Shown piece by piece: positions 25,638 to 32,523 of a DNA stretch of 64,000 nt. The notes below the pieces were generated by a model. The model searched no databases and was not told the origin of the DNA. It worked only from the letters and a program-made list of their open reading frames with translations. The position numbers and the translations under genes are program-made. The stretch is from Chelativorans xinjiangensis (lineage in GTDB: Bacteria > Pseudomonadota > Alphaproteobacteria > Rhizobiales > Rhizobiaceae). Position 1 is the first letter of the stretch. Every line of letters starts with the position of its first letter. The stretch lies in assembly GCF_009812055.1 (NCBI RefSeq), contig NZ_WQNH01000021.1, positions 1-64,000 of the forward strand, in the 5' to 3' direction.

Positions 25638-26502
25638 TGATCATGCCCTCCAGCCGCGCGTTGTAACCCTTGATGTCCACGTTGAAGGCGCGCAGATCGA
25701 ATTCCACCTCGCGGATTTTCGGGGTGAATGCATCGCGCCGCACCGCTTCCATCGTGCGGTCATATTCCGAGCGATCGATCGGCCTGAACTTCACGATGTC
25801 GCCGGGCCGGAAAAAGACCATGAAATCCTTCAGATAGTTGGTCTTCTGATCCGGATCGAAGATCGGCATGGGCGTGATGCCGAACATCTGATATCCGCCG
25901 GCACCCCGGACCGAATAGATGCAGGAGAAGCAACCGCCATAGCCGACCGTGTGCTTGGGCGTGTCGGTGCGCGGGCGCAGATATTTCGGCACCTGAATCT
26001 GACGTTCGCGCTCGACCATCTGATACATGAACGGCAGGCCCGCGACGAAGCCGACCATGGAGACGAACCAGGGCGAGCCCGAATGGGCGGCGATGAACGC
26101 CTCGACGCCGTCATAGCCGTTGATGCGCGCGGCATATTCGAGGTCGCTGGCCCGGGGATCCTGGTGACGCTCGCGAAACCGCATCAGCGTCTCGTGGGTC
26201 CAGGGATCCCGGTAGTATACGGGAATCTCGATCAACCGGGTTTGCAGAACCGGGTCGGCGCCTTCGGCCTCCGCCTCGATCGACTGAACGGTCTGCAAAA
26301 GCGCCTCCGGCGCAATCACGTCGGGATCGTACTTCACCTGAAAGGAGGCGTTGGCCGGGCAGATCTCGGTGATGCCATCGATACCGCGTTCGGAAATGAT
26401 GCGCGTCATCGACAGGCTCTTGAAGAAGGCGTCGAGGGACATTTCCTCATCGACTTCGACGAACAGGTGCTCGTCGCCGCCGAATGTATAGCGCGGCTTC
26501 AT
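25627..26502 (-). CDS. pxpB: 5-oxoprolinase subunit B / KipI (AHS1) family protein
   Basis: A 291-residue AHS1 protein, longer than the ~220 residues of E. coli YbgJ. The core motifs are IEIPVYY, GFVAGLPFMYQM and, near ~195-215, VGYGGCFSCIYSVRGAGGYQMFG followed by TPMPIFDP. The extra length is at both ends. It overlaps the biotin carboxylase stop by 4 bp (ATGA) and pxpC by 11 bp. Coexpression with biotin carboxylase and carrier protein suggests it forms, with PxpC, a carboxyltransferase acting on an amide or lactam. Confidence 0.92.
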   Translation of the reverse strand: MKPRYTFGGDEHLFVEVDEEMSLDAFFKSLSMTRIISERGIDGITEICPANASFQVKYDPDVIAPEALLQTVQSIEAEAEGADPVLQTRLIEIPVYYRDPWTHETLMRFRERHQDPRASDLEYAARINGYDGVEAFIAAHSGSPWFVSMVGFVAGLPFMYQMVERERQIQVPKYLRPRTDTPKHTVGYGGCFSCIYSVRGAGGYQMFGITPMPIFDPDQKTNYLKDFMVFFRPGDIVKFRPIDRSEYDRTMEAVRRDAFTPKIREVEFDLRAFNVDIKGYNARLEGMINDD

Positions 26503-27887
26503 CGGACGTTCTCCGTTTCGGTGGCGGTTTCGCTCAAGGGAGCGCCTGCGAGCCAGTTCTCCAGATACTTGGTGTGAAACGCGCCTGCGATGACATCGGG
26601 ATTGGCGGCGATGGCCAGATGCAGGGGCACGGTGGTCTTGATGCCGCCTATGGCGAGCGCGCCGAGCACTTCTTCCATGCGCCAGATGGCGGACGCCCGA
26701 TCCGGACCATGGACGATCATCTTGCCGAGCAGTGAATCGTAGAACGGCGGAACGACGTAACCGTCATAGAGCATGGTGTCGAAGCGAATGCCATCGCCGT
26801 TCGGCACCGACAACCCGCTGACCTGGCCCGGCGAAGGCAGGAAGTTCCGTGCCGGATCTTCCGCGTTGATGCGGCACTCTATGGCGTGCCCCTTGATGCG
26901 CACATCCTCCTGCGCGATGGAGAGCTTTTCGCCGCCTGCGATGCGGATCATCTCGGCAACCAGATCGATGCCGGTGATCATCTCCGTCACCGGGTGCTCC
27001 ACCTGAATGCGCGTGTTTACCTCGATGAAGTAGAAGGCCTGCGCATCGGCATCGTAGAGATATTCGACCGTACCCGCCCCGCGATAGCGCACGGATTTCG
27101 CCAGCGCGACCGCACTTTCGGTGAGCGCCTTGCGCACCGACGGGGACAGTCCGAAGGCTGGAGCCTCCTCCCATACCTTCTGCCGGCGGCGCTGCAGCGA
27201 GCACTCGCGCTCGAAACAATGGATGACGTTCTCGCCATCGCCCAGAATCTGAACCTCGATATGCCGGGCGTTCCCGATCACCTTCTCGACATAGAGACCG
27301 CCATCGCCAAACGCGGCCCGAGCTTCAGAGGCGGCTTGCGGGAACTGTTTCTCGAAGGCTTCGAAGTCCTGCACGATACGGATGCCGCGACCGCCGCCGC
27401 CCGCCGCGGCCTTGATCATAACGGGAAAGCCGATCTCCTCGACCAGCGCGCGCGCCTCGTCTAGACCGGCGACCCGGCCCTCGCTGCCTGGCACCGTCGG
27501 CACCCCCGCCTTGCGCGCCACCTCGCGCGCGGCCACCTTGTCGCCCAGAAGCCGAATGGCATCGGCGTCCGGACCGACAAAGATCATGCCCGCATCGGCA
27601 ACCGCCTCGGCAAAGTCGGCATTCTCCGCCAGAAAGCCATAGCCTGGATGGATAGCATCGACGCCCTTCTCCTTCGCAGCGGCGATGATGGCCCCGATGT
27701 CCAGATAGGATTTTGCAGCGGGCGGCGGGCCGATAAGCACGCCATCATCCGCCATCCTGACCGCAAGGGAGTCCGCATCGGCGGCGCTGTATGCTTGAAC
27801 GGTGCGGATGCCGAGCGCCTGCGCCGCCCGGACGATGCGGACCGCGATCTCGCCCCGGTTTGCGATGAGGAGAGAGCCGATGGCCAT
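26499..27887 (-). CDS. Biotin carboxylase subunit (AccC-like)
   Basis: A 462-residue ATP-grasp biotin carboxylase, full length. Recognisable blocks are the N-terminal LLIANRGEIAVRIVRAAQ, the substrate loop DAIHPGYGFLAENADFA, the ATP loop KAAAGGGGRGIRIV, HIEVQILGD, and the catalytic EVNTRIQVEHPVTEMITG. It carboxylates biotin on a carrier protein using ATP and bicarbonate. It sits 5 bp after the dedicated 80-residue carrier and overlaps pxpB. A housekeeping accBC would normally not be with pxp genes, so this is likely a specialised copy. Confidence 0.93.
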   Translation of the reverse strand: MAIGSLLIANRGEIAVRIVRAAQALGIRTVQAYSAADADSLAVRMADDGVLIGPPPAAKSYLDIGAIIAAAKEKGVDAIHPGYGFLAENADFAEAVADAGMIFVGPDADAIRLLGDKVAAREVARKAGVPTVPGSEGRVAGLDEARALVEEIGFPVMIKAAAGGGGRGIRIVQDFEAFEKQFPQAASEARAAFGDGGLYVEKVIGNARHIEVQILGDGENVIHCFERECSLQRRRQKVWEEAPAFGLSPSVRKALTESAVALAKSVRYRGAGTVEYLYDADAQAFYFIEVNTRIQVEHPVTEMITGIDLVAEMIRIAGGEKLSIAQEDVRIKGHAIECRINAEDPARNFLPSPGQVSGLSVPNGDGIRFDTMLYDGYVVPPFYDSLLGKMIVHGPDRASAIWRMEEVLGALAIGGIKTTVPLHLAIAANPDVIAGAFHTKYLENWLAGAPLSETATETENVR

Positions 27888-27892
27888 GCCGC

Positions 27893-28135
27893 CTACCCTT
27901 CCATCTCGGCGATGACCTGACCTGCCATGACCGCGTCGGCATCTTCGAGCAGGAAGCGGATGGACTTGCCCGGCTCCAGGGCGGCGACTTCGTGAAAGCT
28001 CTTCATTACCTCGATCAGCGCCACCACGTCACCGGCGGCAACGTCGTCGCCATCGGCCTTGAAGGGCGGACTTTCCGGGGAGGGCTTCCGGTAGAAAACT
28101 CCTGGCATCGGCGCCTTGATCTCAACCTTGCTCAT
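27893..28135 (-). CDS. Minimal biotin carboxyl carrier protein
   Basis: An 80-residue biotinyl domain. The biotinylation motif is EVMKSF with Lys45, flanked by the usual two halves (KAPMPGVFYRKPSPESPPF and AGQVIAEMEG). Housekeeping AccB is ~150 residues with an N-terminal domain; here only the swinging domain is encoded. A Lys45 motif of EVMK rather than EAMK is acceptable to BirA-type ligases. It lies between pxpA (27-bp gap) and biotin carboxylase (5-bp gap) and should carry CO2 from that enzyme to a PxpB-PxpC type carboxyltransferase. Confidence 0.92.
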   Translation of the reverse strand: MSKVEIKAPMPGVFYRKPSPESPPFKADGDDVAAGDVVALIEVMKSFHEVAALEPGKSIRFLLEDADAVMAGQVIAEMEG

Positions 28136-28162
28136 GACCCCTTTCCCCTTCGTGTCCGCGTT

Positions 28163-28942
28163 CTAGCGAGCCGGCAGTTGCGCGACCGGAACGGCTCTGA
28201 TTCCGTTCTCCGTCAGGCGACGACGCATGGCCGTGGCGATCTCTGCCGAGCCGAGCGTATCGGAATGGAAGCAGATGGATTCGAATTCGATATCGATTTC
28301 ATTGCCGGTGACCGTCGTCACCTTGCCCGTCTGGCAGGCCTTGACGACCTTTTCGGCAATGGCCTCAGGATCGAGACGCTCGACGCGACGCGTGAAGACG
28401 ATGGAGCCATCGTCGGCGTAATCGCGGTCCGCGAAGAATTCGCGGATCACCGGATGGCCCGCGGCCTTGGCGATCTTGTAGGTGGCCGACATCCCCATGC
28501 AGAAGATGGCGGTGTCGGGCTGAACCGCCCGCATGTAGCGTACGAAAAGGTCCGAAAATTCCTCGTTCACGGCCAGCTCCATATAAAGCGCGCCGTGCGG
28601 CTTTACATGCTGAAGGGACGTTCCATGACGCTTGGCGAATTCACGGATCGCGCCGACTTGGTAGATGATGTCGTTGACGAGCTCGGACGCGCTGCCATCG
28701 AGACGTCGGCGGCCGAAGCCCTGCAGGTCACGATAGCCGGGATGTGCGCCGACACCCACGCCGTGCTCGACAGCCATGCGCACGGTCCGATCCATCAGGC
28801 TCGGGTCGCCAGCGTGGAAGCCGGTAGCGATGTTCGCGGAACTGATGAACTTGATCAGGGTGCCGTCGTCGGTTTCGCGCAACTGCCAGGCGCCGAAACC
28901 TTCGCCCATGTCGCAATTGACGTCGATCGCCCGTACGGCCAT
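28163..28942 (-). CDS. pxpA: 5-oxoprolinase subunit A (LamB/YcsF family)
   Basis: A 259-residue LamB/YcsF protein. The hallmark N-terminus is IDVNCDMGEGFGAW, followed by SANIATGFHAGDP, GVGAHPGYRDLQGFGRR and the HVKPHGALY block, ending with TGNEIDIEFESICFHSDT. PxpA is the hydrolase partner of PxpBC in bacterial 5-oxoprolinase. It is first in the operon and is divergent from a LysR regulator across a 185-bp gap that holds a clear inverted repeat. Confidence 0.94.
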   Translation of the reverse strand: MAVRAIDVNCDMGEGFGAWQLRETDDGTLIKFISSANIATGFHAGDPSLMDRTVRMAVEHGVGVGAHPGYRDLQGFGRRRLDGSASELVNDIIYQVGAIREFAKRHGTSLQHVKPHGALYMELAVNEEFSDLFVRYMRAVQPDTAIFCMGMSATYKIAKAAGHPVIREFFADRDYADDGSIVFTRRVERLDPEAIAEKVVKACQTGKVTTVTGNEIDIEFESICFHSDTLGSAEIATAMRRRLTENGIRAVPVAQLPAR

Positions 28943-29030
28943 GCGACACTCCCAGCTATTGCCCGCAACCTTACCGGCTTTTGACGGGTCTCCGTTCCAC
29001 TCGCAGGCAGCCTAGGAAAACAAATTAGAG

Positions 29031-29052
29031 ATTGGAAATTCTATTTTCCAAT
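29031..29052. promoter_or_regulatory. Inverted repeat ATTGGAAA-N6-TTTCCAAT, probable LysR operator
   Basis: Two perfect 8-bp arms (29031-29038 and 29045-29052) with a 6-nt spacer, in an AT-rich stretch between divergent pxpA and lysR. It contains the T-N11-A arrangement bound by LysR proteins. It lies ~76 bp before the lysR start and ~90 bp before pxpA, so one regulator could control both directions. Confidence 0.7.
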
Positions 29053-29127
29053 GCTGTAATATCAAAAAAACAGATATCGGTGGCGGGCACCCGAAACCCG
29101 CGTGAAAGATTGCAAGGGAGGAACGCG

Positions 29128-30078
29128 ATGTCGATCAGTCTTCGTCAGATCCGCTACTTCGTAGCAACGGCCGAGCTCGGCCAGATCTCCCAGGCCGCCG
29201 TCGAACTCTCGATCTCGCAATCGGCGGTAACGACGGCGATCCGCGAATTGGAACGCACCGTCAATCTGCAACTCTTCCACCGCTCGACGAACGGCATGGA
29301 CCTGACGCCAGCCGGGCGCGAGTTTCTGTTCCATGCCTATGAGATCCTGCAGAAGGTGCATGAGGCAACACACCTCACCATTCCCTCCGGCGATGTCGAG
29401 GGTCGCCTCTCCGTAGCCGCGACCTATACCGTGATGGGTTATTTCCTTCCGGATCATCTGCAAAGACTTCGGCGCAGTCTTCCGGGTCTCGATATTCAGT
29501 TGTTCGAATTGAACCGTGAGGCAATCGAGGAAGGGCTTCTCGACGAACGCTACGATATTGCCGTGCTTTTGACCTCAAACGTCCGCAATCCGCAGATTGC
29601 CAGCGAAACGATGATCAGCTCGACCCGCCGGCTCTGGGTGCCCTCCCGACACCCATTCCTGCAGAAGGCACGCGTCGGCCTCTCAGACGTCGCAAAAGAA
29701 CCCTACATCATGCTCACTGTCGACGAAGCGGCCAACACCTCGCTCGGCTACTGGAGCGCAACGCACTACCGCCCGAACGTCAAATTGCGCACATCCTCCG
29801 TCGAGGCGGTGCGCTCCATGGTCGCCAGCGGCCAGGGCGTGGCTATCCTCTCCGACATGGTCTACCGTCCTTGGTCGCTGGAAGGCCAGAGGCTGGAGAC
29901 GATTGTGCTCCACGAGCATATACCGGCGATGAATGTCGGACTGGCCTGGGTCCGAAAAGCAAAATTCAACCGTCCCATGGAAGCTTTCCGAGCCTATTTC
30001 CGGCAGACATTTCATATTCCTCAGACAAGGACATCGGCGCCATCGACAGGCCCTGCACAAGCGGCACCGTATATTTGA
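29128..30078 (+). CDS. LysR-family transcriptional regulator
   Basis: A 316-residue LysR protein. The N-terminal HTH is SLRQIRYFVATAELGQISQAA and SQSAVTTAIRELERT at residues 3-45, followed by the linker and the periplasmic-binding-protein-like effector domain. I chose ATG at 29128, preceded by AAGGGAGGAA; the longer open frame from 29032 begins inside the operator. It probably responds to a lactam, amide or 5-oxoproline and controls the divergent pxpA-BCCP-BC-pxpBC operon. The last ~20 residues are Ser/Thr/Pro-rich. Confidence 0.92.
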   Translation: MSISLRQIRYFVATAELGQISQAAVELSISQSAVTTAIRELERTVNLQLFHRSTNGMDLTPAGREFLFHAYEILQKVHEATHLTIPSGDVEGRLSVAATYTVMGYFLPDHLQRLRRSLPGLDIQLFELNREAIEEGLLDERYDIAVLLTSNVRNPQIASETMISSTRRLWVPSRHPFLQKARVGLSDVAKEPYIMLTVDEAANTSLGYWSATHYRPNVKLRTSSVEAVRSMVASGQGVAILSDMVYRPWSLEGQRLETIVLHEHIPAMNVGLAWVRKAKFNRPMEAFRAYFRQTFHIPQTRTSAPSTGPAQAAPYI

Positions 30079-30208
30079 CCGCCCGCAGGCAGTTTCCTTG
30101 CCAAGACGAGCGCATACGAGTTCTTGATCGACTGAACATGGTTCGAGCGTTTCTCGGCACATTCTTGGACTCCTTCACGTCCTAGGGATCAATGAGTCGA
30201 TTCAGCGT

Positions 30209-30430
30209 CTACAAGGCTTCCGCGGCGAGGAAGGCTCGGCGGCCAATCGCGTGCGGAAGTTTCACCTCAATGAAGATCGCCGGTTCGCGCAACCGTCGCG
30301 CCGGACGTGACGCGGCCGGATCGCGAGACGCCGCCCCCGCTTTTTTCGCGGCCGCAAGGGCCTGCGCGATGAACGGGCGCGTGGCGCGACGAGCGGATGC
30401 GGCCCGGCGAATGCGGAACTCATCGGCCAT
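30209..30430 (-). pseudogene. N-terminal fragment of a rhizobial-type relaxase (RlxS-like)
   Basis: An open frame of 73 codons with a good ribosome site (CGGAGCG) before ATG at 30430. It begins MADEFRIRR and contains RATRPFIAQALAAAKKAG, which resembles the N-terminus of large RlxS/DUF3363 relaxases of rhizobial integrative elements (typically ...RPFIAQALAA.QKAGG). Those proteins are ~650 residues, so almost all, including the catalytic domain, is missing. After PARRLREP the similarity fades. It belongs with the transglycosylase and TrbL remnants upstream. Confidence 0.5.
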
Positions 30431-30485
30431 CGCATCGCTCCGGAATGTGCAAAAAACGCAGCAAGTATGGAGGGTTGAACAGTCG

Positions 30486-30572
30486 GCGCACATTGCGCCA
30501 AAGGCTGACAAGGTGCGGAACGCGCCAGAAAATCCAAGCAAAACAACCGACCGAGCGACGCGCAATGTGCGC
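30486..30572. repeat. Inverted repeat just upstream of the relaxase fragment (oriT-like)
   Basis: GCGCACATTGCGC (30486-30498) and its exact reverse complement GCGCAATGTGCGC (30560-30572) flank a 61-bp AT-richer spacer. The pair sits 56-142 bp before the relaxase-fragment start, where transfer origins of such elements usually lie. A chance 13-bp match at this spacing is unlikely. Function as oriT or as a regulatory site is inference. Confidence 0.5.
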
Positions 30573-30673
30573 CCTTTTAGCCTGCCATCGTGCGGTTGTT
30601 GGACCTGCCGCCCCCGCTGGCGCCCGCCATGCTACGCCAGAGTCCGACAGGGCAGGAATGCACATGGCGTCAG

Positions 30674-31218
30674 TCATGACGAGCCCCTTGTACTGCCGTC
30701 GGCGACGAATATCGGTTCAGACCGTGGTTGCGGCGTGTGTTTGCGCTGCTCCGGGACGGGAGAGTGGGACGTTTTCGACGGCTCCTCGGAGGCACGGTTG
30801 TCGACACTCCGGCGGTCGTTTGAGCGCGGGAAAAAGAGCGGTTCTTCACGCCAGTCCGGTGGCGATGGCGGTGCGGCCGGAGTGTTCGGCGACGGCGCGA
30901 TGACGCCAAGCGCTGGCGCAGTAAATCGACATAGGCGCACGTCTCGGCAGGCAGCGGCCGGCCGGTTGCGAGGTAATCGTCATAGCGGGCTGGCCCCGCA
31001 TTGTAGGCCGCCAGCATGGCCGGAATGGCGCCGTAGCAGTCGTACATCTCGCGCAAATAAGCTGCGCCCGCGAGGATGTTGTCGCGCGGATCGAACGGAT
31101 CGCGGCCGAGGTGATACCGGGCGCGCAGGTGATCCCAGGTATCGGGCATGACCTGCATCAGCCCCATCGCGCCCGCGGATGAGACGGCACGCGTAGCGCC
31201 GGCGCTCTCGGCGCCCAC
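30674..31218 (-). pseudogene. Conjugation-type lytic transglycosylase, truncated and frameshifted
   Basis: From 31218 the frame reads GAESAGATRAVSSAGAMGLM, then QVMPDTW and, later, LAAYNAGPARYDDYLATGRP: the SLT/GEWL core with catalytic Glu in ESAG. The ~50 residues before that Glu are missing. About 105 codons in (near 30905) the frame turns Arg-rich, while the -frame encoded at 30674-30900 continues sensibly (APSPNTPAAPPSPPDWREEPLFFPRS...STRGSS), so one frameshift has occurred. Upstream it is fused to a TrbL remnant. These enzymes locally open peptidoglycan for a conjugation channel; this copy is very unlikely to work. Confidence 0.7.
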
Positions 31219-31615
31219 CTGACGAGATCACCAGCCCCAGCACGCGCTCGGCCATAAAGGCGGTTTTGTTGAAAAGTCCGAACGGCACGAGGATGAAGCC
31301 GGCCAGCGCCGCCAGTTTGAATTCGATCAGGGTGAAGAAGAGCTGGATTGCCAGAATGAAGAAGGAGACGAAGCCCATCAGTTCGGCGATCGAAGCAAGG
31401 ATCGGCCGACCAGCCTCCAAGCCGATTTCGGCGATGCGGCGGGGCTGGAGAAGCTCGCCGGCGCTCAGGCTGCCTCCCGATGCGATGAGCCCCAGGCCGG
31501 CGAAGCTTTCGAAGACGATGCGGGCGAGCGTGTTCCAGTTGCCGATTATGTAGGCGAAGACGCCGACGAAGAGCGTCTTCTTGATGAGCCGGACCGCGCG
31601 GTTCAAGCCGATCAC
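31217..31615 (-). pseudogene. TrbL/VirB6-like conjugal membrane protein, fragment
   Basis: 133 codons from 31615 read as a TrbL-type inner-membrane protein of the type IV secretion channel: NWNTLARIVFESFAGLGL, GELLQPRRIAEIGLEAG and LAIQLFFTLIEFKLAALAGF, then FGLFNKTAFMAERVLG. Full TrbL is ~400 residues. The segment between ELMGF and SFFILAI appears shorter than in relatives, suggesting an internal deletion. After VISSG the frame enters the transglycosylase gene out of phase. It records a rearranged, dead conjugative element. Confidence 0.65.
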
Positions 31616-31656
31616 AGAGGCGGCCTGATCATGTGTCGATAGGCCGGCTTGTCTCC

Positions 31657-32523
31657 TTACCGCGCCACCGCCACCGGTCGGCCGGTAGCCGGGTGCTGCA
31701 TCACGTCCATCCCCACTCCGTAGACTTCGTGCAGCCGATCGGGCGACATGATCTTGTCGGGCGTTCCGCGCGCGATCAATCTGCCGGTGTGGAGAGCCAC
31801 GATCTCGTCGCAGAACCGCGCGGCCATATTCACGTCGTGCAGCACGATCACCACGCTGATGCCCTTTGTCCGGCTGAGCCGCTGCACAAGGGACAGCACT
31901 TCGATCTGATGGTGGACGTCAAGGGCGGATGTCGGCTCGTCGAGCAACAGGCATTCGGCGTCCTGCGCCACCAACATGGCCAGCCAGACCCGCTGAAGCT
32001 CGCCGCCGGACAAAGTGTCGACCAGACGGTCGGCAAAGGCGGTTACGCCCGCCAGAGCCATTGCCTCGCTCACTGTCTCCCGGTCGGCGATGCCGAAACG
32101 GCCGAGCGCGCCGTGCCAGGGGTAGCGGCCGAGCGCGACCAGCTCCTTCACCAGCATTCCGGACGCTGGAGGCGTTTGCTGCGGGAGGTAGGCGACCTTG
32201 CGCGCGAATGGCCGATCCCCCCATGCCGAAAGCGCCCTCCCCCGGAAGCGGAGCGTACCCGCCGACGGCGGCTGCTGACGAGCGAGGAGCTTGATCAGCG
32301 TGGATTTGCCGGAGCCGTTCTGCCCGATGAGCCCGACGACCTGGCCGGGCGCAATGTCGAGGCTAAGCGGTTGCAGCAGGATGCGCCCGGGAACCCTGTA
32401 CGTGACCTCGTCGAGGGCGAACAGCGCCTCGCTATCCAGGCTTGGCGCCGATTGGGCAGGCGGCGCGGTCTTCGCCGTGCCGATGAGCTTTTTACCAGGG
32501 TCGCGGATGCCAAGGTGGGTCAT
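31657..32523 (-). CDS. fhuC: Fe3+-hydroxamate ABC transporter ATP-binding protein
   Basis: A 288-residue FhuC-type ATPase. Walker A GQNGSGKST, Q-loop LPQQ, signature LSGGELQRVWLAM, Walker [12 protein letters not shown] and H-loop VLHDVNMAARF are all present. The YPWHGALGRFG segment after the Q-loop is typical of FhuC. A ~35-residue N-terminal extension precedes the core. I chose ATG at 32523, overlapping the fhuB stop by 4 bp. It powers import of ferric siderophores with FhuB and FhuD. The gene ends 42 bp before the dead TrbL fragment. Confidence 0.92.
   Translation of the reverse strand: MTHLGIRDPGKKLIGTAKTAPPAQSAPSLDSEALFALDEVTYRVPGRILLQPLSLDIAPGQVVGLIGQNGSGKSTLIKLLARQQPPSAGTLRFRGRALSAWGDRPFARKVAYLPQQTPPASGMLVKELVALGRYPWHGALGRFGIADRETVSEAMALAGVTAFADRLVDTLSGGELQRVWLAMLVAQDAECLLLDEPTSALDVHHQIEVLSLVQRLSRTKGISVVIVLHDVNMAARFCDEIVALHTGRLIARGTPDKIMSPDRLHEVYGVGMDVMQHPATGRPVAVAR

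Noticed and set aside
30192-31151. 319-codon open frame on the plus strand
   Set aside because: It is the antisense of the transglycosylase and relaxase fragments, is Arg/Ala-rich with no family pattern, and its minus-strand counterparts match known conjugation proteins.
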